Source of the DNA: JACVRX01 sp963819885
GTDB lineage: Bacteria; Actinomycetota; Actinomycetes; Jiangellales; Jiangellaceae
NCBI GenBank assembly: GCA_963819885.1
Contig: CAWFXV010000026.1
Span: forward strand, 1 to 64,000
DNA: 64,000 nt
Direction of reading: 5' to 3'
Of the stretch, positions 35,286-44,379 are shown in pieces (the first letter of the stretch is position 1; the number at the start of each line of letters is the position of its first letter). The position numbers and the translations under genes were made by a program. The notes beneath the pieces are model-generated. The model worked only from the letters and a program-made list of their open reading frames with translations. It was not told the origin of the DNA and did not search any database.

Positions 35286-35537
35286 TCACCGGGGCAGGCC
35301 GTGCTCTTCGTAGCCGATGATCTCGTCGGCGCTTCGGACGTCGTGGACGGGCACTGCTCGCAGCTCGGCCGAAAGGGCGCGCAACCTGCTGGCAATCGCC
35401 GGTCGGCGGCGGGCGCGTTCGCGCTCCAGCCGGTCCCGCAGGGAAACCAGCACCGCTTCGGTCAGGGACTCCCCGGTGGTGGCGGCGAGCTCTCGGGCCA
35501 GTCGGTCAGCCTCGTCGCTCTTGATGCTCAGTGGCAT
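35286..35537 (-). CDS. vapB: VapB-type antitoxin (Rv0623-like)
   Basis: 83 residues. The N-terminal ribbon-helix-helix-like segment MPLSIKSDEADRLARELAA and TGESLTEAVLVSLRDRLERE are typical of the PF07704 antitoxins that pair with PIN toxins; the C-terminal VHDVRSADEIIGYEEHGLPR is the toxin-binding tail with its usual DEIIGYDE-like core. It precedes vapC on the same strand and should neutralise it and repress the pair. Immediately upstream is an AGCTT/AAGCT inverted repeat that is a candidate binding site. Confidence 0.9.
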   Translation of the reverse strand: MPLSIKSDEADRLARELAATTGESLTEAVLVSLRDRLERERARRRPAIASRLRALSAELRAVPVHDVRSADEIIGYEEHGLPR

Positions 35538-35557
35538 GCAAGACTACCTCAAGTGGC

Positions 35558-35574
35558 AGCTTTCTAGACAAGCT
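35558..35574. promoter_or_regulatory. AGCTT-N7-AAGCT inverted repeat before vapB
   Basis: A perfect five-base dyad with a seven-base spacer (TCTAGAC), 21 bp upstream of the vapB start and overlapping the accD stop codon. A plausible autoregulatory site for the vapBC pair; short, so tentative. Confidence 0.35.
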
Positions 35575-37159
35575 ACAGAGGGATATTGCCGTGCTTCTTG
35601 GGCGGCAGGGTCTCCCGCTTCGTGCGCAGAGCGCGCAGTGCCTGAGTCACCGCGACCCGCGTCCGCGACGGAGGGATCACCCCGTCGACATAGCCGCGCT
35701 CGGCCGCGGTGTAGGGGTTGGCCAGGGTGTCTTCGTATTCGGTGACGAGTTCCGCCCGCCGAGCGTCCGCGTCGGCCGCCTCGGCCAGCTCACGCCGGTA
35801 GAGGATGTTCACTGCTCCCTGGGCGCCCATCACGGCGATCTGCGCAGAAGGCCAGGCCAGATTGATGTCCGCGCCGAGGTGCTTGGACCCCATGACGTCG
35901 TACGCACCGCCGTACGCCTTCCGGGTGATCACCGTCACGAGCGGGACCGTCGCCTCGGCATATGCGTAGATCAGCTTCGCGCCTCGACGGATGATGCCGT
36001 TCCACTCCTGGTCAGCGCCAGGCAGGAAGCCGGGCACGTCGACGAAGGTCAACACTGGGATGTTGAACGCATCGCAGGTCCGGACGAACCGGGCGGCCTT
36101 CTCCGAGGCGTCGATGTCCAATGTCCCGGCGAAATGCATCGGCTGGTTGGCGACGACACCGACCGAACGTCCCTCGACCCGGCCGAAACCCACGATGATG
36201 TTCGGCGCGAAGAGCGCCTGGACCTCGAGGAAATCGCCCTCGTCGACCACGCCGGCGACCACTTGGTGCATGTCGTAGGGCTGGTTGGCGCTGTCGGGAA
36301 TGAGGGTGTCCAGCGCTTCGTCGGGCGCAGTGACCGCGAGGTCCGCGTCGGCGGCGAACGCGGGGGGATCGTCGAGGTTGTTCTGTGGCAGATACGAAAG
36401 CAGAGCCCGGACGTAGTCGATCGCGTCGGTCTCGTCCGAGGCCAGGTAATGCGCGTTGCCGCTCTTGGTGTTGTGGGTGCGGCCACCACCGAGGTCCTCG
36501 AACGCGATGTCCTCGCCGGTGACGGTCTTGATCACGTCCGGGCCGGTGATGAACATATGCGAAGTGCCGTCGACCATGACGGTGAAATCTGTGATCGCCG
36601 GCGAGTACACCGCGCCACCGGCGCACGGGCCCATGATCAGCGAGATCTGCGGGATCACACCCGAAGCGAGCACATTGCGGCGAAAGATCTCGCCGTACAG
36701 CCCGAGGGAGACCACACCCTCCTGGATGCGCGCACCACCGGAGTCGTTGATTCCGACCATCGGACATCCGGTCTTGAGTGCGAAGTCCATGACCTTGACG
36801 ATCTTCTCGCCGAAGACTTGCCCAAGGCTGCCGCCGAAGACGGTGAAATCCTGCGCGAAGACGGTGATCTCGCGGCCGTTGACCGTCCCGAAGCCGGTGA
36901 CCACGCCGTCGCCGTACGGACGGTTGTTCTCCATGCCGAACATGGTCGATCGGTGCCGAGCCAGCTCGTCGAACTCCACGAACGAACCCTCGTCGAGAAG
37001 CAGCGCGATCCGCTCTCGCGCGGTCATCTTGCCCCGGGCGTGCTGTTTCTCAACGGCCCGCGCCGACCCGGCGTGAATCGCATCGTCCAAGCGCCGTCGC
37101 AAGTCGGTGAGCTTGCCCGCGCTGGAGTGGATGTCGACGCCCTCGTTCGTGGCGGTCAT
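35573..37159 (-). CDS. Propionyl/acyl-CoA carboxylase beta (AccD5-like) carboxyltransferase
   Basis: 528 residues. Two carboxyltransferase domains: KMTARERIALLLDEGSFVE, VFAQDFTVFGGSLGQVF, GINDSGGARIQEGVVSLGLY, IMGPCAGGAVYSPAITDF (oxyanion hole) and VVANQPMHFAGTLDIDASEK, FVDVPGFLPGADQEWNGI, RKAYGGAYDVMGSKHLGAD. This is the actinobacterial propionyl-CoA/acetyl-CoA carboxylase beta type, supplying methylmalonyl- or malonyl-CoA. ATG at 37159 (MTATNEG). It diverges from ppc with a 42-bp gap, so anaplerotic and carboxylase genes share a promoter region. vapBC and accE follow on the same strand. Confidence 0.95.
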   Translation of the reverse strand: MTATNEGVDIHSSAGKLTDLRRRLDDAIHAGSARAVEKQHARGKMTARERIALLLDEGSFVEFDELARHRSTMFGMENNRPYGDGVVTGFGTVNGREITVFAQDFTVFGGSLGQVFGEKIVKVMDFALKTGCPMVGINDSGGARIQEGVVSLGLYGEIFRRNVLASGVIPQISLIMGPCAGGAVYSPAITDFTVMVDGTSHMFITGPDVIKTVTGEDIAFEDLGGGRTHNTKSGNAHYLASDETDAIDYVRALLSYLPQNNLDDPPAFAADADLAVTAPDEALDTLIPDSANQPYDMHQVVAGVVDEGDFLEVQALFAPNIIVGFGRVEGRSVGVVANQPMHFAGTLDIDASEKAARFVRTCDAFNIPVLTFVDVPGFLPGADQEWNGIIRRGAKLIYAYAEATVPLVTVITRKAYGGAYDVMGSKHLGADINLAWPSAQIAVMGAQGAVNILYRRELAEAADADARRAELVTEYEDTLANPYTAAERGYVDGVIPPSRTRVAVTQALRALRTKRETLPPKKHGNIPL

Positions 37160-37201
37160 GCATCGCAGGCTAGACCCCGGTTCGTCACTACCCTGGCTCA
37201 G

Positions 37202-39898
37202 GTGTCTTCGAACCCGCTGGAGGCTTCGCCGCCCGCGAACCACAGCGCCGCCGGCCCGACGGGCTCGCGTGCAGCCGCCCGCTTCGACATGCCCGAAGCG
37301 CTCCGTGCCGACGTCCGGCTCCTCGGCGACGCTCTCGGAACGATCTTGCGGGAGTACGGTGGCGCAGCGCTGCTCGCCGACGTCGAGCGGCTCCGGGAGC
37401 TGGCGATCGCGGCACACGGCGACGACGAGGGCGTCGCCGAGGAGGCCACCAAACTGATCGAGCGGCTGGTGGTCTCATGGCCGGTCGAGCGGGCCGAGGA
37501 GGTCGCCCGGGCGTTCACCGTCTACTTCCACCTCGTCAACGTTGCCGAAGAGCGGCACCGGGCCAGAGCCCTGCGGGCAGCCGATCAGTCCGATCGACCG
37601 CTGTCAGGAACTGTTGGTGCGGCCGTCGACGAAGTGGCTCGGCTGCATGGGGCGGCACAGGCGCAGGCACTCCTCACCGGCCTGGAGTTCCGCCCTGTTC
37701 TGACTGCGCACCCCACGGAAGCACGTCGCCGCGCTGTCGTCACCGGAATACGCCGGGTCGCACAGCTCCTCGAGCGTCGAGATGACGCCCGACTCGGTGC
37801 TTCGGAAGCGGCAGAGACGCAACGTCGACTGCTGGAGGAGATCGACATTCTCTGGCGAACCGCGCAACTGCGGGCCGATCGGCCCGGACCCCTGGACGAG
37901 GTTCGTACCGCCATGACGGTGTTCGACGAGGTGCTTTTCCAGGTGTTGCCGCAGGTGTACCGCCGCGCCGAGACAGCCTTGACCGGGTCAGACGCGGCGG
38001 TGCACGCGCCTCGAGTGCCGGCATTCATCCGGCTGGGTTCCTGGATCGGCGCAGACCGCGATGGCAACCCATACGTAACGAGCGACGTCACCCGCGAGGC
38101 GATGTCAATACAGTCCGAGCACGTGCTTCGCGGTATCGAGCGCGCCGCCGCCCGGATCGGGCGCAGCCTGACCGTGGACTCGACGACGACACCGGTTTCG
38201 CCGGCCGTTCGCCGGATCGTCGACGACGCCCGGTCCGAACACCCCGATTTGGTCGGCGAGCTGCTCACCCGGTCACCAGGTGAGCTACACCGAGTCGCCT
38301 TGTTGCTGGTCGGACGGCGAGTTGCCGCAAGCCGCCGGCACGAGGCTGACCTCTCATACGCCTCGGCCGCTGATGTGATGGCGGACCTGCACGCCATCCA
38401 GCTGAGCTTGGCGGCAGCGGGAGCGGTCCGGCAGGCGTACGGCGAACTGCAGCATCTGATCTGGCAGGTGGAGTCCTTCGGCTTCCATCTGGCCGAGCTC
38501 GAGATCCGTCAGCACAGCAGTGTGCATACGACAGCGCTCGCGGAGATCCGAGGCGACGGTGAGTTGTCTCCGGCGACCGAGGAGGTGCTCGCCTCGCTGC
38601 GGGTCATGGCCGAGCTACAGCAGCGGTTCGGGGCCGACGCGTGCCGTCGGTACGTCGTGTCATTCACCCGGTCGGCAGACGATGTCGAAGCGGTCTATGA
38701 GCTGGCCCGCCACGCCCTTGCCGGAAACCCCGGCAGGGATGAGTTCGTTCTGGACGTCGTCCCGCTGTTCGAGACCGGCGAGGACCTGGCCCGGTGCATC
38801 GAGGTCCTCGACGGCGTCATCGCACTGCCGGAGACCAGGCGTCGGCTCTCGGCGACCGGAAGACGGCTGGAGGTGATGCTCGGCTACTCCGACTCCGCGA
38901 AAGACGTCGGACCGGTATCAGCCACGCTCGCGCTCTACGACGCTCAGGCCCGGCTGGCGGGCTGGGCCAGCCGGCACGCCATCCGGCTGACCTTGTTCCA
39001 CGGTCGCGGCGGAGCGCTTGGACGCGGCGGCGGCCCAGCCAACCGGGCCGTGCTGGCCCAGGCCCCGGGCTCGGTCGCCGGTCGGTTCAAGGTCACCGAG
39101 CAGGGGGAGGTGATCTTCGCCCGATACGGAGACCCCGTCATCGCGCGCCGGCACATCGAGCAAGTTGCCGCCGCCATCCTCCTCGCGTCGACCCCAGCCG
39201 TCGAGGAGCGGGTCCGGGAGGCTGCCGAGGAGTTCGCCGACCTGGCAACCGTGCTCGACAAGGCGGCCAAGGAGGCGTATCACGACCTGGTGCGGGCCGA
39301 CGGGTTCGCGGACTGGTTCGCGCAGGTGACACCGCTGGAGGAGATCGGCGCGCTCCGGCTGGGCTCCCGGCCGGCTCGTCGCGGCGTGTCCGCGTCGTCT
39401 CTGGAGGATCTGCGGGCGATCCCGTGGGTGTTCTCCTGGGCCCAGACCCGGGTCAACCTGCCGGGGTGGTACGGGCTCGGCACGGGGCTCGCCGCCGTGG
39501 CGGACCTGCCGCTGCTGCGCCGGGCCTACCAATCGTGGCCGTTGTTCACCGTCATGCTCGAGAACGCCGAGATGTCCCTTGCCAAGACCGACCGCCGGAT
39601 TGCGTACCGCTACCTGGAGCTCGGCGGCCGGCCGGACCTCACCGAAAAGGTGCTCGACGAACACGCACGGACTACCGAACAGGTGCTGGCGGTGACCGGG
39701 CACACTCGGCTGCTCGAAGATCGCCGTGTCCTGGGCCGCGCCGTAGCGCTGCGCAACCCCTACGTCGATGCGCTTTCGCACCTGCAGGTTCGGGCGCTCC
39801 GCGCTCTGCGTGAAGGCACGAAGGACGACACCGAGATGCGGCGGCTGCTACAGATCACCGTCAACGGGATCGCCGCTGGTCTGCAGAACACCGGCTGA
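37202..39898 (+). CDS. ppc: Phosphoenolpyruvate carboxylase
   Basis: 898 residues from the GTG at 37202. It carboxylates PEP with bicarbonate to oxaloacetate, refilling the TCA cycle. Motifs: FRPVLTAHPTEARRRAVV with the catalytic His, FIRLGSWIGADRDGNPYVT, EVMLGYSDSAKDVG, the FHGRGGALGRGGGP glycine loop, and the invariant C-terminal NTG. The frame stays open for more than 550 codons upstream, antisense to the carboxylase gene, but the upstream translation has no PEP carboxylase similarity. The start is supported by the family's variable N-terminus. Divergent from accD; birA follows after 19 bp, probably in the same transcript. Confidence 0.97.
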   Translation: MSSNPLEASPPANHSAAGPTGSRAAARFDMPEALRADVRLLGDALGTILREYGGAALLADVERLRELAIAAHGDDEGVAEEATKLIERLVVSWPVERAEEVARAFTVYFHLVNVAEERHRARALRAADQSDRPLSGTVGAAVDEVARLHGAAQAQALLTGLEFRPVLTAHPTEARRRAVVTGIRRVAQLLERRDDARLGASEAAETQRRLLEEIDILWRTAQLRADRPGPLDEVRTAMTVFDEVLFQVLPQVYRRAETALTGSDAAVHAPRVPAFIRLGSWIGADRDGNPYVTSDVTREAMSIQSEHVLRGIERAAARIGRSLTVDSTTTPVSPAVRRIVDDARSEHPDLVGELLTRSPGELHRVALLLVGRRVAASRRHEADLSYASAADVMADLHAIQLSLAAAGAVRQAYGELQHLIWQVESFGFHLAELEIRQHSSVHTTALAEIRGDGELSPATEEVLASLRVMAELQQRFGADACRRYVVSFTRSADDVEAVYELARHALAGNPGRDEFVLDVVPLFETGEDLARCIEVLDGVIALPETRRRLSATGRRLEVMLGYSDSAKDVGPVSATLALYDAQARLAGWASRHAIRLTLFHGRGGALGRGGGPANRAVLAQAPGSVAGRFKVTEQGEVIFARYGDPVIARRHIEQVAAAILLASTPAVEERVREAAEEFADLATVLDKAAKEAYHDLVRADGFADWFAQVTPLEEIGALRLGSRPARRGVSASSLEDLRAIPWVFSWAQTRVNLPGWYGLGTGLAAVADLPLLRRAYQSWPLFTVMLENAEMSLAKTDRRIAYRYLELGGRPDLTEKVLDEHARTTEQVLAVTGHTRLLEDRRVLGRAVALRNPYVDALSHLQVRALRALREGTKDDTEMRRLLQITVNGIAAGLQNTG

Positions 39899-39917
39899 GA
39901 CTGAACCGGATCAACGC

Positions 39918-40664
39918 GTGGATGATGCGGTGATCAGCTGGCGGGTGCGACGCGTCCCCGAGACCGGGTCTACCAATGCCGACCTGGTGAAGTTGGCCAA
40001 GGCGAGCGAACCGGAGGGTGCAGTCCTAGTCGCCGATCACCAGACCGCCGGACGCGGGCGCCATGGTCGCACCTGGCATGCGCCGCCGGGCACCGGGTTG
40101 GCGGTTTCGCTCCTACTCCGGCCGGCCGCGGTGCCCGGACACCAGTGGCCCTGGCTTCCGCTCCTCGCAGGCGTCGCCATCGTCGAGGCGCTGCAGGTCT
40201 ATCCAGGCATCAACACGGCCCTGAAGTGGCCGAACGACGTTCTGGTCGGCCCGGCGAAGCTGGCTGGAATCCTGGTCGAGCGGGTCGATGGGGCGTCCGG
40301 CGCGGCCGCAGTCGTCGGCGTCGGACTGAACGTGTCGGCGGCCCCGGCCGGTGCGACGTCGCTGCTTGCCGCAGGTTTCGCCGACATATCCAAAGCCACC
40401 CTGCTGGCCACTCTGCTCGACGTCATCGGCGACAGGTACGGCGATTGGCGCGACGGAGGCGGTGACCCCCGTCCATGGTTAGCAGCCTCCTACCGTGACC
40501 GATGCGACACCCTAGGCCGCGACGTTCGGGCCGAGCTGCCCGGCCAGCCGCCAATCGTGGGCCGCGCCGTGGACATCGACCTCGCGGGTCGGCTGGTCGT
40601 GCGAACGCGCTCTGGCGACGTCGCCGTCGGCGCCGGCGAGGTCACGCACCTGCGGCTGTCGTAG
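39918..40664 (+). CDS. birA: Biotin-[acetyl-CoA-carboxylase] ligase, class I
   Basis: 248 residues. It activates biotin with ATP and attaches it to the carrier Lys of carboxylases such as those encoded nearby. Motifs: GSTNADLVKLA, the biotinyl-AMP loop HQTAGRGRHGRTWHAPPGT, LKWPNDVLVGPAKLAGIL and VGVGLNVSAAP. There is no N-terminal DNA-binding domain, so it is a ligase without repressor function (class I). The GTG start at 39918 follows ppc closely. A strong GGGCCGAC hairpin 45 bp after the stop ends the unit. Confidence 0.95.
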   Translation: MDDAVISWRVRRVPETGSTNADLVKLAKASEPEGAVLVADHQTAGRGRHGRTWHAPPGTGLAVSLLLRPAAVPGHQWPWLPLLAGVAIVEALQVYPGINTALKWPNDVLVGPAKLAGILVERVDGASGAAAVVGVGLNVSAAPAGATSLLAAGFADISKATLLATLLDVIGDRYGDWRDGGGDPRPWLAASYRDRCDTLGRDVRAELPGQPPIVGRAVDIDLAGRLVVRTRSGDVAVGAGEVTHLRLS

Positions 40665-40708
40665 CTGGAGACGGGCCGATGGAAACCGGCCGGGGAGTGG
40701 TGGGCGTA

Positions 40709-40727
40709 GGGCCGACGAAGTCGGCCC
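40709..40727 (+). terminator. Perfect 8-bp hairpin after birA
   Basis: GGGCCGAC, GAA loop, GTCGGCCC. A related imperfect element (GGGCCG...GGAAACCGGCC) sits about 35 bp upstream, and a third (TAGGGCCGGTGGAACCGGCT) lies near 46.08 kb, so it may belong to a repeated hairpin family. Confidence 0.65.
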
Positions 40728-40789
40728 GGGGCGGGGACGGTGTCCGTCGGTCCGTCCACCTTAGCCGAGGCATGTCTAGGCTGGCGGGC

Positions 40790-41413
40790 ATGGCGTTCCC
40801 GCAGCGGCTCCTCGGCGAGGGCGAGGACGTCGTGCTGCATATGCGGACGCACGCCAAGGCCCTGGTCGTCCCCGTGCTCGTGCTTTTCGCCACCGCGGCA
40901 GCGGCCGGTTTCGCGATGGGTGTCCTGCCCGACGAAGGAACCGGAGGGTCGGCCGGCCGATGGCTGCTCCTGGCGGCGGGCCTGGGCGTCGTCGGCCGTT
41001 GGTCGGTGTGGCCGTTCCTGGTGTGGCTGAGCACCACCTATACGGTCACCAGTGAGCGGCTGATCACCCGGCAGGGCGTCGTCAACCGCCGAGGTCGCGA
41101 CATTCCGCTCGGCCGGATCAACGACGTCGCCTACAGCCAGGACATCCTCGATCGGATGCTGCGCTGCGGCTCGCTCAACGTGTCGGCCGCGAGCGAGCAA
41201 GGCACGATCATCCTGCGGGATGTGCCCCGGGTGCATGACGTGCAGCTGGAGATGAGTGAGCTGGTTCGCGAGGCGCATGGCTGGTCGGCACCACGGCAAG
41301 CTTCGGAGCGCACATCGGAGCCGGCCGACGACGAGCCTGCCGACCGACTGACCCGGCCGCTGCCCGGCGACCAGCCATACGACTGGCGACTCGACGATCC
41401 GGGCCGTCGGTGA
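40790..41413 (+). CDS. PH-domain (DUF304-type) membrane protein
   Basis: About 207 residues. MAFPQRLLGEGEDVVLHMRT is typical of bacterial PH-domain membrane proteins, followed by two hydrophobic helices (VVPVLVLFATAAAAGFAMGV and LLLAAGLGVVGRWSVWPFLV) and a PH-like domain TTYTVTSERLITRQGVVNRR, IPLGRINDVAYSQDILDRML, GTIILRDVPRV. ATG at 40790 is preferred over 40772 because the family begins with this motif. Function unknown. Homologues lie beside birA and purK in mycobacteria, matching this position. Its stop overlaps the enoyl-CoA hydratase start (GTGA). Confidence 0.85.
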   Translation: MAFPQRLLGEGEDVVLHMRTHAKALVVPVLVLFATAAAAGFAMGVLPDEGTGGSAGRWLLLAAGLGVVGRWSVWPFLVWLSTTYTVTSERLITRQGVVNRRGRDIPLGRINDVAYSQDILDRMLRCGSLNVSAASEQGTIILRDVPRVHDVQLEMSELVREAHGWSAPRQASERTSEPADDEPADRLTRPLPGDQPYDWRLDDPGRR

Positions 41414-42207
41414 GCGCCAGCCCGCAGCCCGGCGTGCGGCTGCGACCTGCTGGCGCGCCGCACGTCGCGGAGATGGTTCTCGACCGCCCCGAAGCGCTCA
41501 ATGCAATCTCTACGGCGATGGCGCGCGATATCGCCGCAACGGTGGCGGCCATTGTCGCCGATGCAGGTGTGCGGGCAGTGGTGCTCTCGTCGTCGTCGGA
41601 GAAGGCGTTCTGCGTCGGCGCGGACCTCAAGGAACGCAACGCGCTCACCGACGACGAACTTCGTCGGCAACGGCCTGTTGCGCGCTCGGCCTACCGCGCC
41701 GTCCTGGACCTGCCGGTGCCCGTGCTCGCGGCTGTTCACGGATATGCGCTCGGCGGTGGCTGTGAGCTGGCTCTGGCATGCGATCTCATCGTGGCCGACG
41801 AGACGGCGGTGTTCGGACTGCCGGAAGTGTCAGTCGGTGTCATTCCCGGTGGTGGTGGGACCCAGTTGTTGGCCCGCCGAGTCGGCTGGGGGCGAGCCGC
41901 GGACCTGGTGTTCACAGCCCGCAGGATCGACGCCAGCGAGGCCCACCGGCTCGGCCTGGCGGACCGACTCGTACCGGCCGGAACCGACCGGGCCACCGCC
42001 ATGGAGATCGCGACGCAGATTTCGCGCAACTCGCCCGTCGGTGTTCGCAACGCCAAGAAGGTGATGCGGTTGGGCCTGGACGTACCGTTCGCGGCCGGCT
42101 TGGAGATCGAGGATGCGGGTTGGCGGGCCACTGCGTTCAGTGGGGATAGAACCGAAGGCGTTGCAGCGTTCAACGAGAAGCGTGACCCGGACTGGCCGGG
42201 GGAGTGA
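41410..42207 (+). CDS. Enoyl-CoA hydratase/isomerase family protein
   Basis: 265 residues, GTG start coupled to the PH-domain gene. Crotonase fold: LDRPEALNAIST, the oxyanion loop SSSEKAFCVGADLKERNALT, AVHGYALGGGCELALACDLI, and AVFGLPEVSVGVIPGGGGTQ carrying the catalytic Glu. It hydrates 2-enoyl-CoAs; being 6 bp upstream of HMG-CoA lyase, it may be a methylglutaconyl-CoA hydratase of leucine breakdown, which is inferred from context. The C-terminal ending (FNEKRDPDWPGE) is typical of the family. Confidence 0.92.
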   Translation: MSASPQPGVRLRPAGAPHVAEMVLDRPEALNAISTAMARDIAATVAAIVADAGVRAVVLSSSSEKAFCVGADLKERNALTDDELRRQRPVARSAYRAVLDLPVPVLAAVHGYALGGGCELALACDLIVADETAVFGLPEVSVGVIPGGGGTQLLARRVGWGRAADLVFTARRIDASEAHRLGLADRLVPAGTDRATAMEIATQISRNSPVGVRNAKKVMRLGLDVPFAAGLEIEDAGWRATAFSGDRTEGVAAFNEKRDPDWPGE

Positions 42208-42213
42208 GGACCG

Positions 42214-43125
42214 ATGAGCGAGCTTCCGCAGCGGATCAGCCTGCGTGAAGTCGGCCCACGGGATGGGCTGCAGAACGAGGATCCGGTCCCGACCGACGGC
42301 AAGGTGGCACTGATCGATGCCCTGTCCCGGACCGGGGTTCGCCGCATCGAGGCGGTCTCGTTCGTCCATCCCGACGCCATCCCACAAATGGCGGATGCCA
42401 CACAGGTATGGGCCCAGATCGACCGCAATCCCGATGTCCGCTACTCCGCCCTGGTGCCCAACCTGCGGGGCGCTCAGCGCGGCCTGGACGGAGGGTTCGG
42501 TGAAATCGAGGTCGTCATCTCGGCCTCGGACACGCACAACCGCCGCAACATCAACCGATCCACCGACCAGTCGCTCGCCGAGCTCCCCGCAATCGTCGAC
42601 CTCGTGCATGCCTACGGCGCCACTTTGCAGGTGATCGTGGCCACGGCATGGGGCTGCCCGTACGAGGGCGACGTGCCGATCGCTCGAGTGCTGTACGTCG
42701 TCGAACGCGCTTTGTCGGCAGGCGCGGACACGATCGCGTACGGGGACACGACGGGTATGGCGACACCGACCAGGGTCACCAGCCTGGTCGAGGAGACCAG
42801 GGTGACTCAGCCAGACCTGGCGCTGGGGCTGCATTTCCACAACACCCGCGGCACCGGCCTGGCCAACGTGCTGGCAGCGCTGCAACTCGGCGTCGACGAC
42901 TTCGACGCATCCGTGGGCGGCCTGGGCGGTTGTCCGTACGCCCCGGGCGCCTCGGGAAACATCGCGACGGAGGAACTGGTGCACATGCTCGAGGACATGG
43001 GCGTGGCCACCGGCGTCGACCTGGCGGCGCTGATCGACGTCGCGGCGCAGGCTGAGCGGCTCGTCGGGCACGAGCTGCCGTCGCAGGTGCTCCGGGCCGG
43101 GCCGCGGACCCGTACCGCCGCCTAG
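42214..43125 (+). CDS. Hydroxymethylglutaryl-CoA lyase
   Basis: 303 residues. It splits HMG-CoA into acetoacetate and acetyl-CoA, the last leucine-specific step. The metal and substrate motif LREVGPRDGLQNE is at the N-terminus; ATAWGCPYEGDVP, YGDTTGMATPTRV, LHFHNTRGTGLANVLAA with metal-binding His, and the lid Cys in GLGGCPYAPGASGN are all present. ATG at 42214. With the enoyl-CoA hydratase gene immediately upstream and the carboxylase/dehydrogenase set at 26.8-31.9 kb, the window holds most of a leucine-type degradation pathway in two separate clusters. Confidence 0.95.
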   Translation: MSELPQRISLREVGPRDGLQNEDPVPTDGKVALIDALSRTGVRRIEAVSFVHPDAIPQMADATQVWAQIDRNPDVRYSALVPNLRGAQRGLDGGFGEIEVVISASDTHNRRNINRSTDQSLAELPAIVDLVHAYGATLQVIVATAWGCPYEGDVPIARVLYVVERALSAGADTIAYGDTTGMATPTRVTSLVEETRVTQPDLALGLHFHNTRGTGLANVLAALQLGVDDFDASVGGLGGCPYAPGASGNIATEELVHMLEDMGVATGVDLAALIDVAAQAERLVGHELPSQVLRAGPRTRTAA

Positions 43126-43163
43126 GCCGGCGCTCCGCTCGCGCCTCGCTAGCCTTTCGACCC

Positions 43164-44379
43164 GTGACGGGTCTCCGGGGCTGGCCGGTGGTCGGCGTGG
43201 TCGGCGGTGGTCAGCTGGCCCGGATGACCCAGCCTGCGGCGATCGCGCTCGGGGTGCAGCTCGCAGTGTTGACCGGTCGACCCGACGACGCAGCAGCACA
43301 GGTCGTCCCCTCGACGACGATCGGCGACGAGACCTCGCTCGACGACCTGCGGGCGTTCGCCAAACAATGCGACGTCGTCACCTTCGACCACGAACATGTG
43401 CCGCCGTCGCATCTGCGTGCTCTGGAAACGGCGGGTGTCGTCATCCGGCCGGGAGCCCAAGCGCTCCTCCACGCCCAGGACAAGGGCGTCATGCGGGAGC
43501 GTCTGACGGCCGAGGGCGTCCCAGTTCCGCGGCACCGGATCGTTTCCGGGCCGGGGGACGCGGCAGCGTTCGCTGCCGAACTCTCGCTGGGCTCCGAGTT
43601 GTCCGGGTCCGGTGTCGCCTTGCAGCCGGCAGGGGACTTGTCCGACCTGACAACAGCGCTCGTGCTCAAGACGACGAGAGGCGGATACGACGGCAAGGGG
43701 GTGTGGATCGCCCGATCCGTCGACGAGGCGGGCGAGCCGTTCCTCGCCCGGGTGCCGGTCCTCGCCGAAGAGCTGATCGACTTCCGCCGTGAGCTGGCCG
43801 CGGTCGTGGCCCGGACGCCGTCGGGGCAAGCCGTTGCCTACCCGGTCGTCGAATCCGTTCAACGGGACGGGATCTGCCGCGAGGTCGTGGCACCGGCGCC
43901 TGAGCTTTCGGAGCAGCTCGGGATTCCAAGCGCAACGCATGGCGCTCACCATTGCCGCCGAGCTCGATGTCGTCGGCGTTCTCGCCGTCGAGCTGTTCGA
44001 AACTCGGGACGGCCGCCTGCTGGTCAACGAGCTGGCCATGCGGCCGCACAACTCGGCGCACTGGACCATCGACGGGGCTGTCACCAGCCAGTTCGAGAAT
44101 CATCTTCGCGCGGTGCTAGACCTCCCGTTGGGATCTCCGGCCGCACTGACGCCCTTCACAGTCATGGTCAACGTATTCGGCGGGAACCAAGCCGACGTCT
44201 ACGCCGCGTATCGCCACCGCCTGGCCGAAGACCCCGCGCTCAAGATTCATTGGTACGGCAAGACCGTCCGGCCCGGCCGGAAGGTCGGGCATGTGACGGT
44301 CGCGGGCGAGGACGTCGATGATCTGCGTGAGCGTGCCCGGCGGGCAGCCGCCCACTTGCAGGGGGACATCGATGAGTGA
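43164..44379 (+). CDS. purK: N5-carboxyaminoimidazole ribonucleotide synthase, frameshifted
   Basis: About 405 residues. An ATP-grasp enzyme converting AIR, bicarbonate and ATP to N5-CAIR in purine synthesis. N-terminal VVGVVGGGQLARMTQPAAI, DVVTFDHEHVPP and TTRGGYDGKGVWI; after a frame change, MALTIAAELDVVGVLAVELF, ELAMRPHNSAHWTIDG and HWYGKTVRPGRKVGHVTV. The change lies at 43920-43935: removing one G from CTCGGGATTCC restores a continuous protein. Because purK is a core purine gene and purE next to it is intact, a base-calling error is the best explanation. GTG start. The stop overlaps the purE start by eight bases. Confidence 0.93.

Noticed and set aside
35531..37201. Very long open frame on the plus strand running antisense through accD into ppc
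   Set aside because: The upstream 550 codons are the complement of a well-conserved carboxylase gene and have no PEP carboxylase similarity. High GC keeps antisense frames open; ppc starts at about 37202.
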